From NCBI RefSeq assembly GCF_000737065.1, contig NZ_AQRC01000012.1, forward strand, positions 62,001 through 126,000: DNA of 64,000 nt, in the 5' to 3' direction. Within the stretch, counting starts at the first letter, position 1; every line of letters starts with the position of its first letter. The notes beneath the pieces are model-generated. The model saw nothing but the letters and a program-made list of their open reading frames with translations. It was not told where the DNA came from and did not search any database. A program made the position numbers and the translations under genes. The stretch comes from Thioclava atlantica (GTDB lineage: Bacteria > Pseudomonadota > Alphaproteobacteria > Rhodobacterales > Rhodobacteraceae). Positions 57,556 through 64,000 of this stretch are shown here, piece by piece.

Positions 57556-58377
57556 ATGAAGCTCGAATTCAGAAACGTGAGCAAGATTTTCGGCGAGAAG
57601 GCGGCGGTGGATGACGTCTCCTTCACGCTCGAGGGCGCCGGATTCGTCGGCGTGATCGGACGCTCGGGCGCGGGGAAATCGACGCTCCTGCGCATGGTCA
57701 ACCGTCTGGGCGATGCGAGCCGCGGCGAGATCCTCGCCGGGGGCACGGATATCCTGCGCCTGAAAGGGGCCGAGAAGCGCGCCTGGCAAAGCCGTTGCGC
57801 TATGGTGTTCCAGCAGTTCAACCTCGTGCCGCGGATGGATGTGGCCTCGAACGTGCTGCATGGCCTGCTCGGGCGGCGCTCGACGCTGGCGACGCTGTTC
57901 AGCCTCTGGAACAACGAGGATATCGCCCGCGCGCTCGAGATCCTCGACCGTCTCGGCATCGCCGAACAGGCCGCCAAGCGTGCCGAGGCGCTCTCGGGCG
58001 GCCAGCAGCAGCGCGTGGCGATCGCCCGCGCGCTGATGCAGGACCCCGATATCATCCTCGCCGACGAACCCATCGCCTCGCTCGACCCGATGAACGCGCA
58101 GGTCGTGATGGACGCGCTCAAGCGGATCCAGACCGAGGACGGGCGGATGGTGATCGCCAACCTGCACACGCTCGACACCGCGCGGCGCTATTGCGACCGC
58201 GTGATCGGGATGCGCGACGGGCGCGTGGTCTTCGACGGCCGCCCCGACCAGCTCACCACCGGGGTCGCGCGCGAGATCTATGGCGCGGATGCGAGCTTCA
58301 CCGAAGCCGCGACCTCGACCGCGATCGAGGGGCTGGCCCCCGACACCGAATACGCAGCCGCCCTGATGGGCGACTGA
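57556..58377 (+). CDS. phnC: Phosphonate ABC transporter ATP-binding protein
   Basis: 273 residues from ATG 57556 (GGGGGG upstream); the longer frame from 57496 runs through the regulatory repeat. Walker [10 protein letters not shown], signature LSGGQQQR, Walker [14 protein letters not shown], and the PhnC-specific [19 protein letters not shown]-like segment around residue 90. Energizes uptake of phosphonates. Confidence 0.95.
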   Translation: MKLEFRNVSKIFGEKAAVDDVSFTLEGAGFVGVIGRSGAGKSTLLRMVNRLGDASRGEILAGGTDILRLKGAEKRAWQSRCAMVFQQFNLVPRMDVASNVLHGLLGRRSTLATLFSLWNNEDIARALEILDRLGIAEQAAKRAEALSGGQQQRVAIARALMQDPDIILADEPIASLDPMNAQVVMDALKRIQTEDGRMVIANLHTLDTARRYCDRVIGMRDGRVVFDGRPDQLTTGVAREIYGADASFTEAATSTAIEGLAPDTEYAAALMGD

Positions 58378-58440
58378 GTTGCCACCGGCTCAGGGGCGCA
58401 TGACCCAGACCCCGGGCCATTTCCATAACGGGAGACGACC

Positions 58441-59352
58441 ATGAAGACTCTGCTCGCCACTCTGGCCGTGACCACCGCGCTTGCCGGTGCCGCTTCGGCC
58501 CAGGACGTCAAGGAATTCAACATCGGCATCCTGGGCGGTGAAAACGCCCAGGACCGTCTGGCCAACAACGCCTGCCTGAAGGACTACATGTCCGAGGCGC
58601 TCGGCGTTCCGGTCAAGCTCTACGCTCCGGCCGATTACGACGGCGTGCTTCAGGGCCTGATGGGCGGCACGATCGACCTCGCGCTGCTGGGCGCCTCGGG
58701 CTATGCCAAGATCGCGATCGCGGACCCGAAAGCCGTGACCCCGGTCCTGACCACCGCGAACCCCGACGGCTCCTATGTCTATTACTCGGTCGGTTTCACC
58801 CGCAAGGACAGCGGCATCACCTCGCTCGAGGACATGAAGGGCAAGAGCTTCGGCTTCGGCGATCCGAACTCGACCTCGGGCTACCTGATCCCCTCGGTCG
58901 AGATCCCGAAAGCGACCGGCCATTCGATGGACTCGGGCGACTATTTCGGCGAGGTGAAATTCACCGGCGGTCACGAGCAGACCATCATCGCGGTCTATAA
59001 CGGCGATATCGACGCCGGTGTGACCTGGGCCGACGGCCAGGGCGCTTGGGAAGACGGCTTCAACAACGGCGCGCTGCGCAAGGCCGTGGATGCGGGCCTG
59101 ATCGACATGAACAACCTCGTCGAGATCTGGCGCTCGAAGCCGATCCCGAACGGCCCGATCGTGATCCGCAACGAACTGCCCGAGGACATGCGCGCGAAGG
59201 CGACCAAGGTCCTCGAAGACCTCAAGACCACCGATGCCGAATGCCAGTACAACGTGGCGGGTGGCGACTCGGCCGGCTTCGTTCCGATCTCGCCGGACTA
59301 TTACGACACCATCATCGAAGTGCGTAAGAAGAAGATCGCGCAGGGCTCGTAA
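58441..59352 (+). CDS. phnD: Phosphonate ABC transporter substrate-binding protein
   Basis: 303 residues with signal peptide (cleavage after ASA). PhnD features: EFNIGILGGENAQDRLANN, ALLGASGYAKIA, FGFGDPNSTSGYLIPSVE and GVTWADGQGAWEDGFN. Binds phosphonates in the periplasm. An 11-bp hairpin follows before phnE. Confidence 0.95.
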   Translation: MKTLLATLAVTTALAGAASAQDVKEFNIGILGGENAQDRLANNACLKDYMSEALGVPVKLYAPADYDGVLQGLMGGTIDLALLGASGYAKIAIADPKAVTPVLTTANPDGSYVYYSVGFTRKDSGITSLEDMKGKSFGFGDPNSTSGYLIPSVEIPKATGHSMDSGDYFGEVKFTGGHEQTIIAVYNGDIDAGVTWADGQGAWEDGFNNGALRKAVDAGLIDMNNLVEIWRSKPIPNGPIVIRNELPEDMRAKATKVLEDLKTTDAECQYNVAGGDSAGFVPISPDYYDTIIEVRKKKIAQGS

Positions 59353-59368
59353 GCCTTTGCTCTGATGG

Positions 59369-59394
59369 CGGGCCGGGGACGCATCTCCGGCCCG
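59369..59394 (+). other. Intercistronic hairpin between phnD and phnE
   Basis: CGGGCCGGGGA (59369-59379) pairs with TCTCCGGCCCG (59384-59394), one G-T, around a CGCA loop, with no T run. Same position and shape as the ugpB-ugpA hairpin. Confidence 0.7.
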
Positions 59395-59423
59395 TTCGCC
59401 GTTTCTATTCCCGGAAAGTCCCG

Positions 59424-60290
59424 ATGTCCCTGACCGACCCGAACCTGACCGAGAGCTACCTCGCCATGACCCGCCGCAAGCGGCTCTATGGCGGCCTGAT
59501 CCTCGTGGTCTTCGTGGCGCTGATGGCCTCGGGTTTCAAGGTCGCCGACGCCCGCAATGCCGGCGGCTTCTTCGACGGGCTGCACCGGATCTTCGATTTT
59601 CCCGCCGAGATCTTTTCCGAAGCCTTCGCCAAGTGGCAGAACCTGCCCTCGCGTTTCATCGACGCGGTGCCTGCGCTGATCGAGACGCTCAATGTCGCCG
59701 CGGTCTCGACCGTGGTGGGCGGCATCGGCGCGATGGGGCTCGCGGTCCTGTCCACCCGCGGGCTCGCGCCCTGGCCGCGGCTGATCCCGGTCTTTCGCCG
59801 CCTGATGGACGTGATGCGCGCGCTGCCCGAGATCGTGACCGCGCTGGTGCTGATCTACCTGCTCGGCGGCGGGCCGGTCGCGGGGATGGCCGCGATCACG
59901 CTGCACTGTTTCGGCGCGCTCGGAAAACTGTTCTCGGAAGTGGCGGAGAACGCCGATCTCAAACCGGTCGAGGGGCTGCAATCGGTCGGCGCGAACTGGT
60001 TCCAGCGGATCTGGCTGGGGGTGCTCCCGCAGGTCGCGCCGAACTGGTCCTCCTATGCGCTGCTGCGCTTCGAGATCAATATCCGCGCCTCGGCCATCCT
60101 CGGCTTCGTCGGCGCGGGCGGGATCGGCTACGACCTGAAGACCGCGCTGCAATGGGGGCAGGGGCGCTATGACGCCGTGGTCGCGATCTTCGCGCTGCTG
60201 TTCCTCACCATCGTAGCGGTGGACACGATCTCCGACAAGGCGCGCTCTCGGCTGGTGCGCGGCGGCAAGCTGAAGGAGGGCCGGCTGTGA
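59424..60290 (+). CDS. phnE: Phosphonate ABC transporter permease PhnE
   Basis: 288 residues, about six membrane helices with the permease motif NADLKPVEGLQSVGANWFQRIWLGVLPQVAPNW near residue 180. First of two PhnE proteins; forms the channel with the next gene. It overlaps that gene by 4 bases. Confidence 0.95.
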   Translation: MSLTDPNLTESYLAMTRRKRLYGGLILVVFVALMASGFKVADARNAGGFFDGLHRIFDFPAEIFSEAFAKWQNLPSRFIDAVPALIETLNVAAVSTVVGGIGAMGLAVLSTRGLAPWPRLIPVFRRLMDVMRALPEIVTALVLIYLLGGGPVAGMAAITLHCFGALGKLFSEVAENADLKPVEGLQSVGANWFQRIWLGVLPQVAPNWSSYALLRFEINIRASAILGFVGAGGIGYDLKTALQWGQGRYDAVVAIFALLFLTIVAVDTISDKARSRLVRGGKLKEGRL

Positions 60291-61627
60291 GCCTGAGCAT
60301 GACCGATATCACCGTCGCCACGCGCCACGAGGACCTCGCCCGCAGCTTTGCCCGGCGCAAGTGGCGCGCCCTCGCGGTGCCCGCGATCCTGCTGGTCTAT
60401 TTCGCCTATGTCTTCGCCGCTTTCGATATCGGAGGGGTGATCGCGCAGGCCAAGCCGGACCACGCGAAGGTCCTGCTGCGCGACTTCTGGTCCTACAAGA
60501 CGCAGGTCAGCCACGAGAACCGCACCGGCCAGACCGTGGTCGCGATCGAGGGCGAACGGCGCGGCACCTATCCCGCCGACGCGCCGCCCGACTGGGTGCA
60601 TCGCAAGGGCGAGACCACCGCTATCGACCTGCCCGGCGGCGCCAGCGTCACCTATCTGCCCGGCACCGTCGCCCGGCTCGAGATCCCGCAATTCGGCCCC
60701 GTGACGGTGGCGCTCGACGGGCGCAAGGTCACGCTCGAACTGCCGCAGGGAAAAAACCTGCCCGACTGGATCTCGGCCTCGCGCACGCGGGTTTCGGTCG
60801 ATCAGGGCGACTGGCGGTTCTCGATGACGCGCAACCGGACCGAGACCTTCCGCTACTTCCCCGGCTGGGAGCTGTTCTTCTTCACCCTCGACAGCCCGTT
60901 CCACGGCAAGAGCGTCAGCCAGCTGGTCTCGCTTGCGCTCTGGGGGCCGCGGGTCGATCCGGCGATGCCGAACATCCAGGCGATGGCGCGCGATTTCTGG
61001 AACAACAACATGTGGCACCACTCGAACGTCTTCTGGGCGATGGCCGAGACGGTGCTGATGGCCTTCCTCGGCACGATGGGCGCGGGGCTGATCGCGTTGC
61101 CGCTGGCCTTCCTCGCCGCGGTCAATTTCACGCCGCTCAATGCGTTGCGCCTCGCGCTGCGCCGGGTCTTCGATTTCCTGCGCGGCGTCGACGGGCTGAT
61201 CTGGACGGTGATCCTCAGCCGCGCCTTCGGGCCCGGACCGCTGACCGGCTCACTTGCGATCCTGCTCACCGATACCGGCACCTTCGGCAAGATGTTCTCC
61301 GAGGCGCTGGAGAATATCGACGGCAAGCAGGTGGAGGGCATCGGCTCGACCGGGGCGAACGGCATCCAGCGGGCGCGGTTCGGGGTGATCCCGCAGATCG
61401 CGCCGGTGATCCTGTCGCAGCTTCTCTACTACCTCGAATCCAACACCCGCTCGGCGACGGTGATCGGCGCGCTGGTGGGTGGCGGGATCGGCCTGCTGCT
61501 GACGCAGGCGATCATCACCCAGAAGGACTGGGAAGAGGTCAGCTATTACGTCATCCTGATCGTGCTGACGGTGATGGCCATGGATTCGATCTCGGGCTGG
61601 ATCCGGCGCCGTTTCATCAAGGGCTGA
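60287..61627 (+). CDS. phnE: Phosphonate ABC transporter permease PhnE, large form
   Basis: 446 residues, much longer than the first PhnE. After the first membrane helix (about 25-45) comes a soluble region of about 160 residues rich in beta strands (VVAIEGERRGTYPADAPPDW, VTVALDGRKVTLELPQG), probably periplasmic, then the permease domain with ENIDGKQVEGIGSTGANGIQRARFGVIPQ. Two-PhnE systems with one long subunit occur in Rhodobacterales. The role of the inserted region is unknown. Confidence 0.93.
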   Translation: MSLSMTDITVATRHEDLARSFARRKWRALAVPAILLVYFAYVFAAFDIGGVIAQAKPDHAKVLLRDFWSYKTQVSHENRTGQTVVAIEGERRGTYPADAPPDWVHRKGETTAIDLPGGASVTYLPGTVARLEIPQFGPVTVALDGRKVTLELPQGKNLPDWISASRTRVSVDQGDWRFSMTRNRTETFRYFPGWELFFFTLDSPFHGKSVSQLVSLALWGPRVDPAMPNIQAMARDFWNNNMWHHSNVFWAMAETVLMAFLGTMGAGLIALPLAFLAAVNFTPLNALRLALRRVFDFLRGVDGLIWTVILSRAFGPGPLTGSLAILLTDTGTFGKMFSEALENIDGKQVEGIGSTGANGIQRARFGVIPQIAPVILSQLLYYLESNTRSATVIGALVGGGIGLLLTQAIITQKDWEEVSYYVILIVLTVMAMDSISGWIRRRFIKG

Positions 61628-61630
61628 TCC

Positions 61631-62248
61631 ATGCCGAAACTCGACCCCGACGCGCCCCATGTCGCGCCCGATTGCGAGGTGGTGAATTCCACCTTCGGAC
61701 GTTTCTGCGAACTGGGGCACGGCAGCCGGGTTCTGAACTCCGATTTCGGCGACTACGCCTATTGCGACCGCTATGCCGATATCGCCAATACCTCGGTGGG
61801 AAAGTTCGCCAATATCGCGGCCTTCACCCGGATCGGGCCGACCGATCACCCGTGGCGCAGCCCCGCCCAGCATCACTTCCTCTATCGCTCCTCCTATTAT
61901 TTCGAGGGCGAAGAGGACTGGGGCGAATTTTTCGCCGCACGCGCGGCGCGGCGCTGCACGCTCGGGCCGGATTGCTGGATCGGGCATGGCGCGATCGTGA
62001 AGCCCGAGATCGAGATCGGGGCCGGGGCGGTCGTCGCCTCGGGCGCGGTGGTCACGAAGGATGTGGCGCCCTTCATGATCGTCGCGGGCGTACCTGCGCA
62101 GCCTCTGCGGATGCGGTTTTCCGAAGAGATCGCGCAGGATCTCCTTGATCTGGCCTGGTGGGACTGGGAGCACGCGCGGCTGCATGCGGCGCTCGCCGAT
62201 TTCCGCCATCTCCCGATCGAGGCCTTCCTGGAGAAATATCGCGACTGA
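61631..62248 (+). CDS. Left-handed beta-helix acetyltransferase of the phn cluster
   Basis: 205 residues. Hexapeptide repeats form a left-handed beta helix (NSTFGRFCELGHGSRVLNSDFGDYA, then CWIGHGAIVKPEIEIGAGAVVASGAVVTKDVAPFMIVAGVPA), a structure of DapH/GlmU/CAT-like acyltransferases. A similar gene often follows phnE in alphaproteobacteria. It may acetylate aminophosphonates before C-P cleavage or protect the cell from them, as PhnO does in E. coli; this is inferred from context. Three bases after phnE. Confidence 0.85.
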   Translation: MPKLDPDAPHVAPDCEVVNSTFGRFCELGHGSRVLNSDFGDYAYCDRYADIANTSVGKFANIAAFTRIGPTDHPWRSPAQHHFLYRSSYYFEGEEDWGEFFAARAARRCTLGPDCWIGHGAIVKPEIEIGAGAVVASGAVVTKDVAPFMIVAGVPAQPLRMRFSEEIAQDLLDLAWWDWEHARLHAALADFRHLPIEAFLEKYRD

Positions 62249-62255
62249 GCGCGGC

Positions 62256-62990
62256 TCAACCCCCGTCTGGATGGATGTCGGGATGGATGGTGAGGGCGAC
62301 GCGGTCGCCCGCGAACCAGCTGATGCCGAATTCGATCGGCTCCCCCTGAAGATCGACGTTCACCGCCTCGGTGCGCAAAAGCGGCGCGCCCTCGGAAAGC
62401 TTCATCAGCCCCGCCCGGGTTGCGCGGGCAAGCGTCGCGCTCACCCGTGTCGAAGCCCGGATGTAGTCCGCGACTCCCGCCTCGCGCAAAGCGGCGGTCA
62501 CTGAGGCATGACGGGCGAGCGCCTCGGGCAGGGTGGGGAACCGCGCGGCGGGGAAGATCGACCGGAACTGCGCGAGCGGCAGGCCGTCCCCGAGCGACAG
62601 CCCCTCGAAGACATGCACCTGCGCATGGGGGGAGAGCTTCAGGGCCTCGGCCTCGTCGGCGCGCGCCGGTCGGGTCTCGATCCGCAGCACCTCGCGCGAA
62701 GGCGTGCGGCCCGAGGCGGCCACGTTCTGCTGGAACCGAACCCGCCGCCCGATCGGATAATCGGCGGGCGCGGCCATCGCGACGAAAACCCCCGCGCCCC
62801 GGCGCGAGACCACGAGTTTCTCCTCTGCCAGCGCGCCGAGCGCATGGCGCACCGTATGGCGATTGACCCCGAACCGCGCGGCCAGCTGCGCCTCCGTGGG
62901 CAGTTTCGCCCCCGCCGGGTATAGCCCTTCGGCGATCTCGGAGCGCAGCGTGTCGGCGATCTGGCGCCAGATGGGTGTGCGGTCTGTCAT
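62256..62990 (-). CDS. phnF: GntR-family repressor PhnF
   Basis: 244 residues. N-terminal GntR helix-turn-helix (DTLRSEIAEGLYPAGAKLPTEAQLAARFGVNRHTVRHALGALAEEKLVVSRRGAGVFVA) followed by a UTRA effector domain. The upstream divergent phnG and a matching operator support PhnF, the regulator of C-P lyase genes. The start at 62990 is 78 bases from phnG. Confidence 0.92.
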   Translation of the reverse strand: MTDRTPIWRQIADTLRSEIAEGLYPAGAKLPTEAQLAARFGVNRHTVRHALGALAEEKLVVSRRGAGVFVAMAAPADYPIGRRVRFQQNVAASGRTPSREVLRIETRPARADEAEALKLSPHAQVHVFEGLSLGDGLPLAQFRSIFPAARFPTLPEALARHASVTAALREAGVADYIRASTRVSATLARATRAGLMKLSEGAPLLRTEAVNVDLQGEPIEFGISWFAGDRVALTIHPDIHPDGG

Positions 62991-63028
62991 CCAAGTTTCA
63001 CTTGAGCTCGATGTCGGAATCGGGTGAT

Positions 63029-63060
63029 ATTTGTCTAGTTGTATAGGAAGCTAGACAAAT
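63029..63060. promoter_or_regulatory. PhnF operator between phnF and phnG
   Basis: ATTTGTCTAG (63029-63038) and CTAGACAAAT (63051-63060) form a perfect 10-bp inverted repeat with a 12-base spacer. In addition TTGTATAG at 63039-63046 repeats the TTGTCTAG half-site directly. These half-sites match the TTGTNTAG/CTAGACAA type known for PhnF, so both genes are probably repressed from here. Confidence 0.8.
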
Positions 63061-63067
63061 CGGCAAG

Positions 63068-63511
63068 ATGTCCAAACTGACCCCAGATCAAGAGGCGCGG
63101 CGCGCGCGGATGGGACTGCTCGCGCGGGCCAGGCCGTCCCGGCTCGCGGCGCTCTATCCCGAACTGCCCGCCCATGAGGTGCTGCGCGCGCCCGAATGCG
63201 GCGCGGTGATGGTGCGCGGGCGCGTCGGCGCGAGCGGCGGCCCGTTCAATCTCGGCGAGATGACGGTGACGCGCTGCTCGCTGAGGCTCCCGGACGGCAC
63301 GGTCGGTCATGCCTATGTGCAGGGCCGCGACAAGGACCACGCACTGCGCGCGGCTGCCATTGATGCGCTGAGCGAGGCGGGGCAGGGCGATGTCGCGCCG
63401 GTATTCGAGGCCCTGCGTGCCGAGGAGGCCGAGCGCCGCCGGACCCGCGCCGAGAAGGCCGCGGCGACCAAGGTCGAGTTTTTCACGATGGTGCGGGGGG
63501 AAGACCAATGA
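63068..63511 (+). CDS. phnG: C-P lyase subunit PhnG
   Basis: 147 residues. The family blocks ARMGLLARARPSRLAAL, LGEMTVTRCSLRLPDGTVGHAYVQGRD and KVEFFTMVRG are typical for PhnG, part of the PhnGHIJ complex that forms alkylphosphonate ribosyl triphosphate and cleaves it. It overlaps phnH by 4 bases. Confidence 0.95.
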   Translation: MSKLTPDQEARRARMGLLARARPSRLAALYPELPAHEVLRAPECGAVMVRGRVGASGGPFNLGEMTVTRCSLRLPDGTVGHAYVQGRDKDHALRAAAIDALSEAGQGDVAPVFEALRAEEAERRRTRAEKAAATKVEFFTMVRGEDQ

Positions 63512-64000
63512 GCGATCTCTCGGGCGGGTTCGCCCATGCTCCCGAACAGGCCGCGCGCGCCTTCCGCGCCTGCCTCGAAACGCTTGCGCGACCGGGGCAG
63601 GTTCAGCGTCTCGAAGGTGCGGCCCCGCCTGCACCGCTTTCGCCCGCGGCGGGGGCTGTGCTGCTCACGCTCGTCGATCAGGCGGTGCGCTTGCATCTGG
63701 CGCCCTCGCACGACCGTCCCGAAATTCGCGACTGGATCGCCTTTCATTGCGGCGCGCCGCTGGTGGCGGCCGAGGAGGCCGATTTCGCGCTCGGGAGCTG
63801 GGAGGCGCTGCAACCGGTTGGCCGGTTCGCGATCGGCACGCCCGCTTACCCGGACCGCGCGGCGACGCTGATCGTCGAGATGGAGACGCTCGCGCCGCCC
63901 AATGCCCGGCTCACCGGGCCGGGGATCGCGCGCGACGCCGAGGCGCGCCTGCCCGAGATCGCGGCCTTCGCAGACAATCGCGCGCGCTTCCCGCTTGGCT
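63508..64000 (+). CDS. phnH: C-P lyase subunit PhnH, 5' part
   Basis: From ATG 63508, overlapping the phnG stop, the frame is open to the window end (about 164 residues seen; family length about 190-200). The start MSDLSGGFAHAPEQAARAFRACL and GRFAIGTPAYPDRAATLIVEM agree with PhnH, a PLP-transferase-like subunit of the PhnGHIJ complex. The next genes of the C-P lyase operon lie outside the window. Confidence 0.94.
   Translation, partial: MSDLSGGFAHAPEQAARAFRACLETLARPGQVQRLEGAAPPAPLSPAAGAVLLTLVDQAVRLHLAPSHDRPEIRDWIAFHCGAPLVAAEEADFALGSWEALQPVGRFAIGTPAYPDRAATLIVEMETLAPPNARLTGPGIARDAEARLPEIAAFADNRARFPLG

Overview
The window is GC-rich, densely coding DNA from an alphaproteobacterium, most likely order Rhodobacterales (Rhodobacter/Paracoccus relatives). 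This is inferred from the gene families together: an Irr-type Fur regulator divergent from fabA-fabB-fabI, an LdtR-type MarR regulator, SdhE, a ureDABCEFG urease cluster, cyoABCD, and a phn cluster with gene order phnCDEE / phnF / phnGH. Genus cannot be fixed by eye.

Layout. 1-5.1 kb: urease operon (end of ureD, ureA, a small membrane protein, ureB, ureC, ureE, ureF, ureG), with a one-base frameshift in a 7-G run of ureB and one small gene on the opposite strand. 5.1-24.2 kb: core housekeeping genes, including an aspartate-type aminotransferase, sdhE, ldtR, divergent epmA and efp, the fatty-acid genes fabI-fabB-fabA beside irr, then tatD, holB, tmk, a D-Ala-D-Ala carboxypeptidase and a SPOR lipoprotein. 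24.3-33.2 kb: an integrated genetic element of about 8.7 kb inserted at the 3' end of tRNA-Ser(UGA), bounded by a 14-bp direct repeat. It carries a P4-type integrase, an AlpA-like regulator, a Toprim primase, a DUF3987 helicase-like protein, an iteron-like repeat block, a KAP-family P-loop NTPase and a secreted DUF4344-type metallopeptidase. No capsid, tail or terminase genes are visible, so it looks like a phage-satellite-like or integrative island with accessory cargo. 33.4-41.8 kb: a degenerate PAS histidine kinase, a Gly-rich secreted protein, cytochrome bo-type quinol oxidase (cyoABCD), a deaminase and a small conserved protein.

42.0-47.8 kb: a DeoR-regulated ugp-type ABC importer operon (glycerol-3-phosphate or related sugar) with a TIM-barrel isomerase-like gene. 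47.9-54.1 kb: a TPP riboswitch controlling thiC-thiO-thiS-thiG-thiE-thiF-thiD, in which most genes overlap by 4 bases and the ThiF protein carries a rhodanese-like tail. 54.2-57.4 kb: a P-type cation ATPase and aroQ. 57.5-64 kb: phosphonate uptake (phnC, phnD, two phnE), a left-handed beta-helix acetyltransferase, the PhnF repressor with a clear operator, and the start of the C-P lyase genes phnG and phnH (cut by the window end).

The most novel-looking region is the tRNA-Ser island, both for its compact replication module with a candidate origin and for the KAP NTPase plus metallopeptidase cargo. The functions proposed for that cargo are inference.
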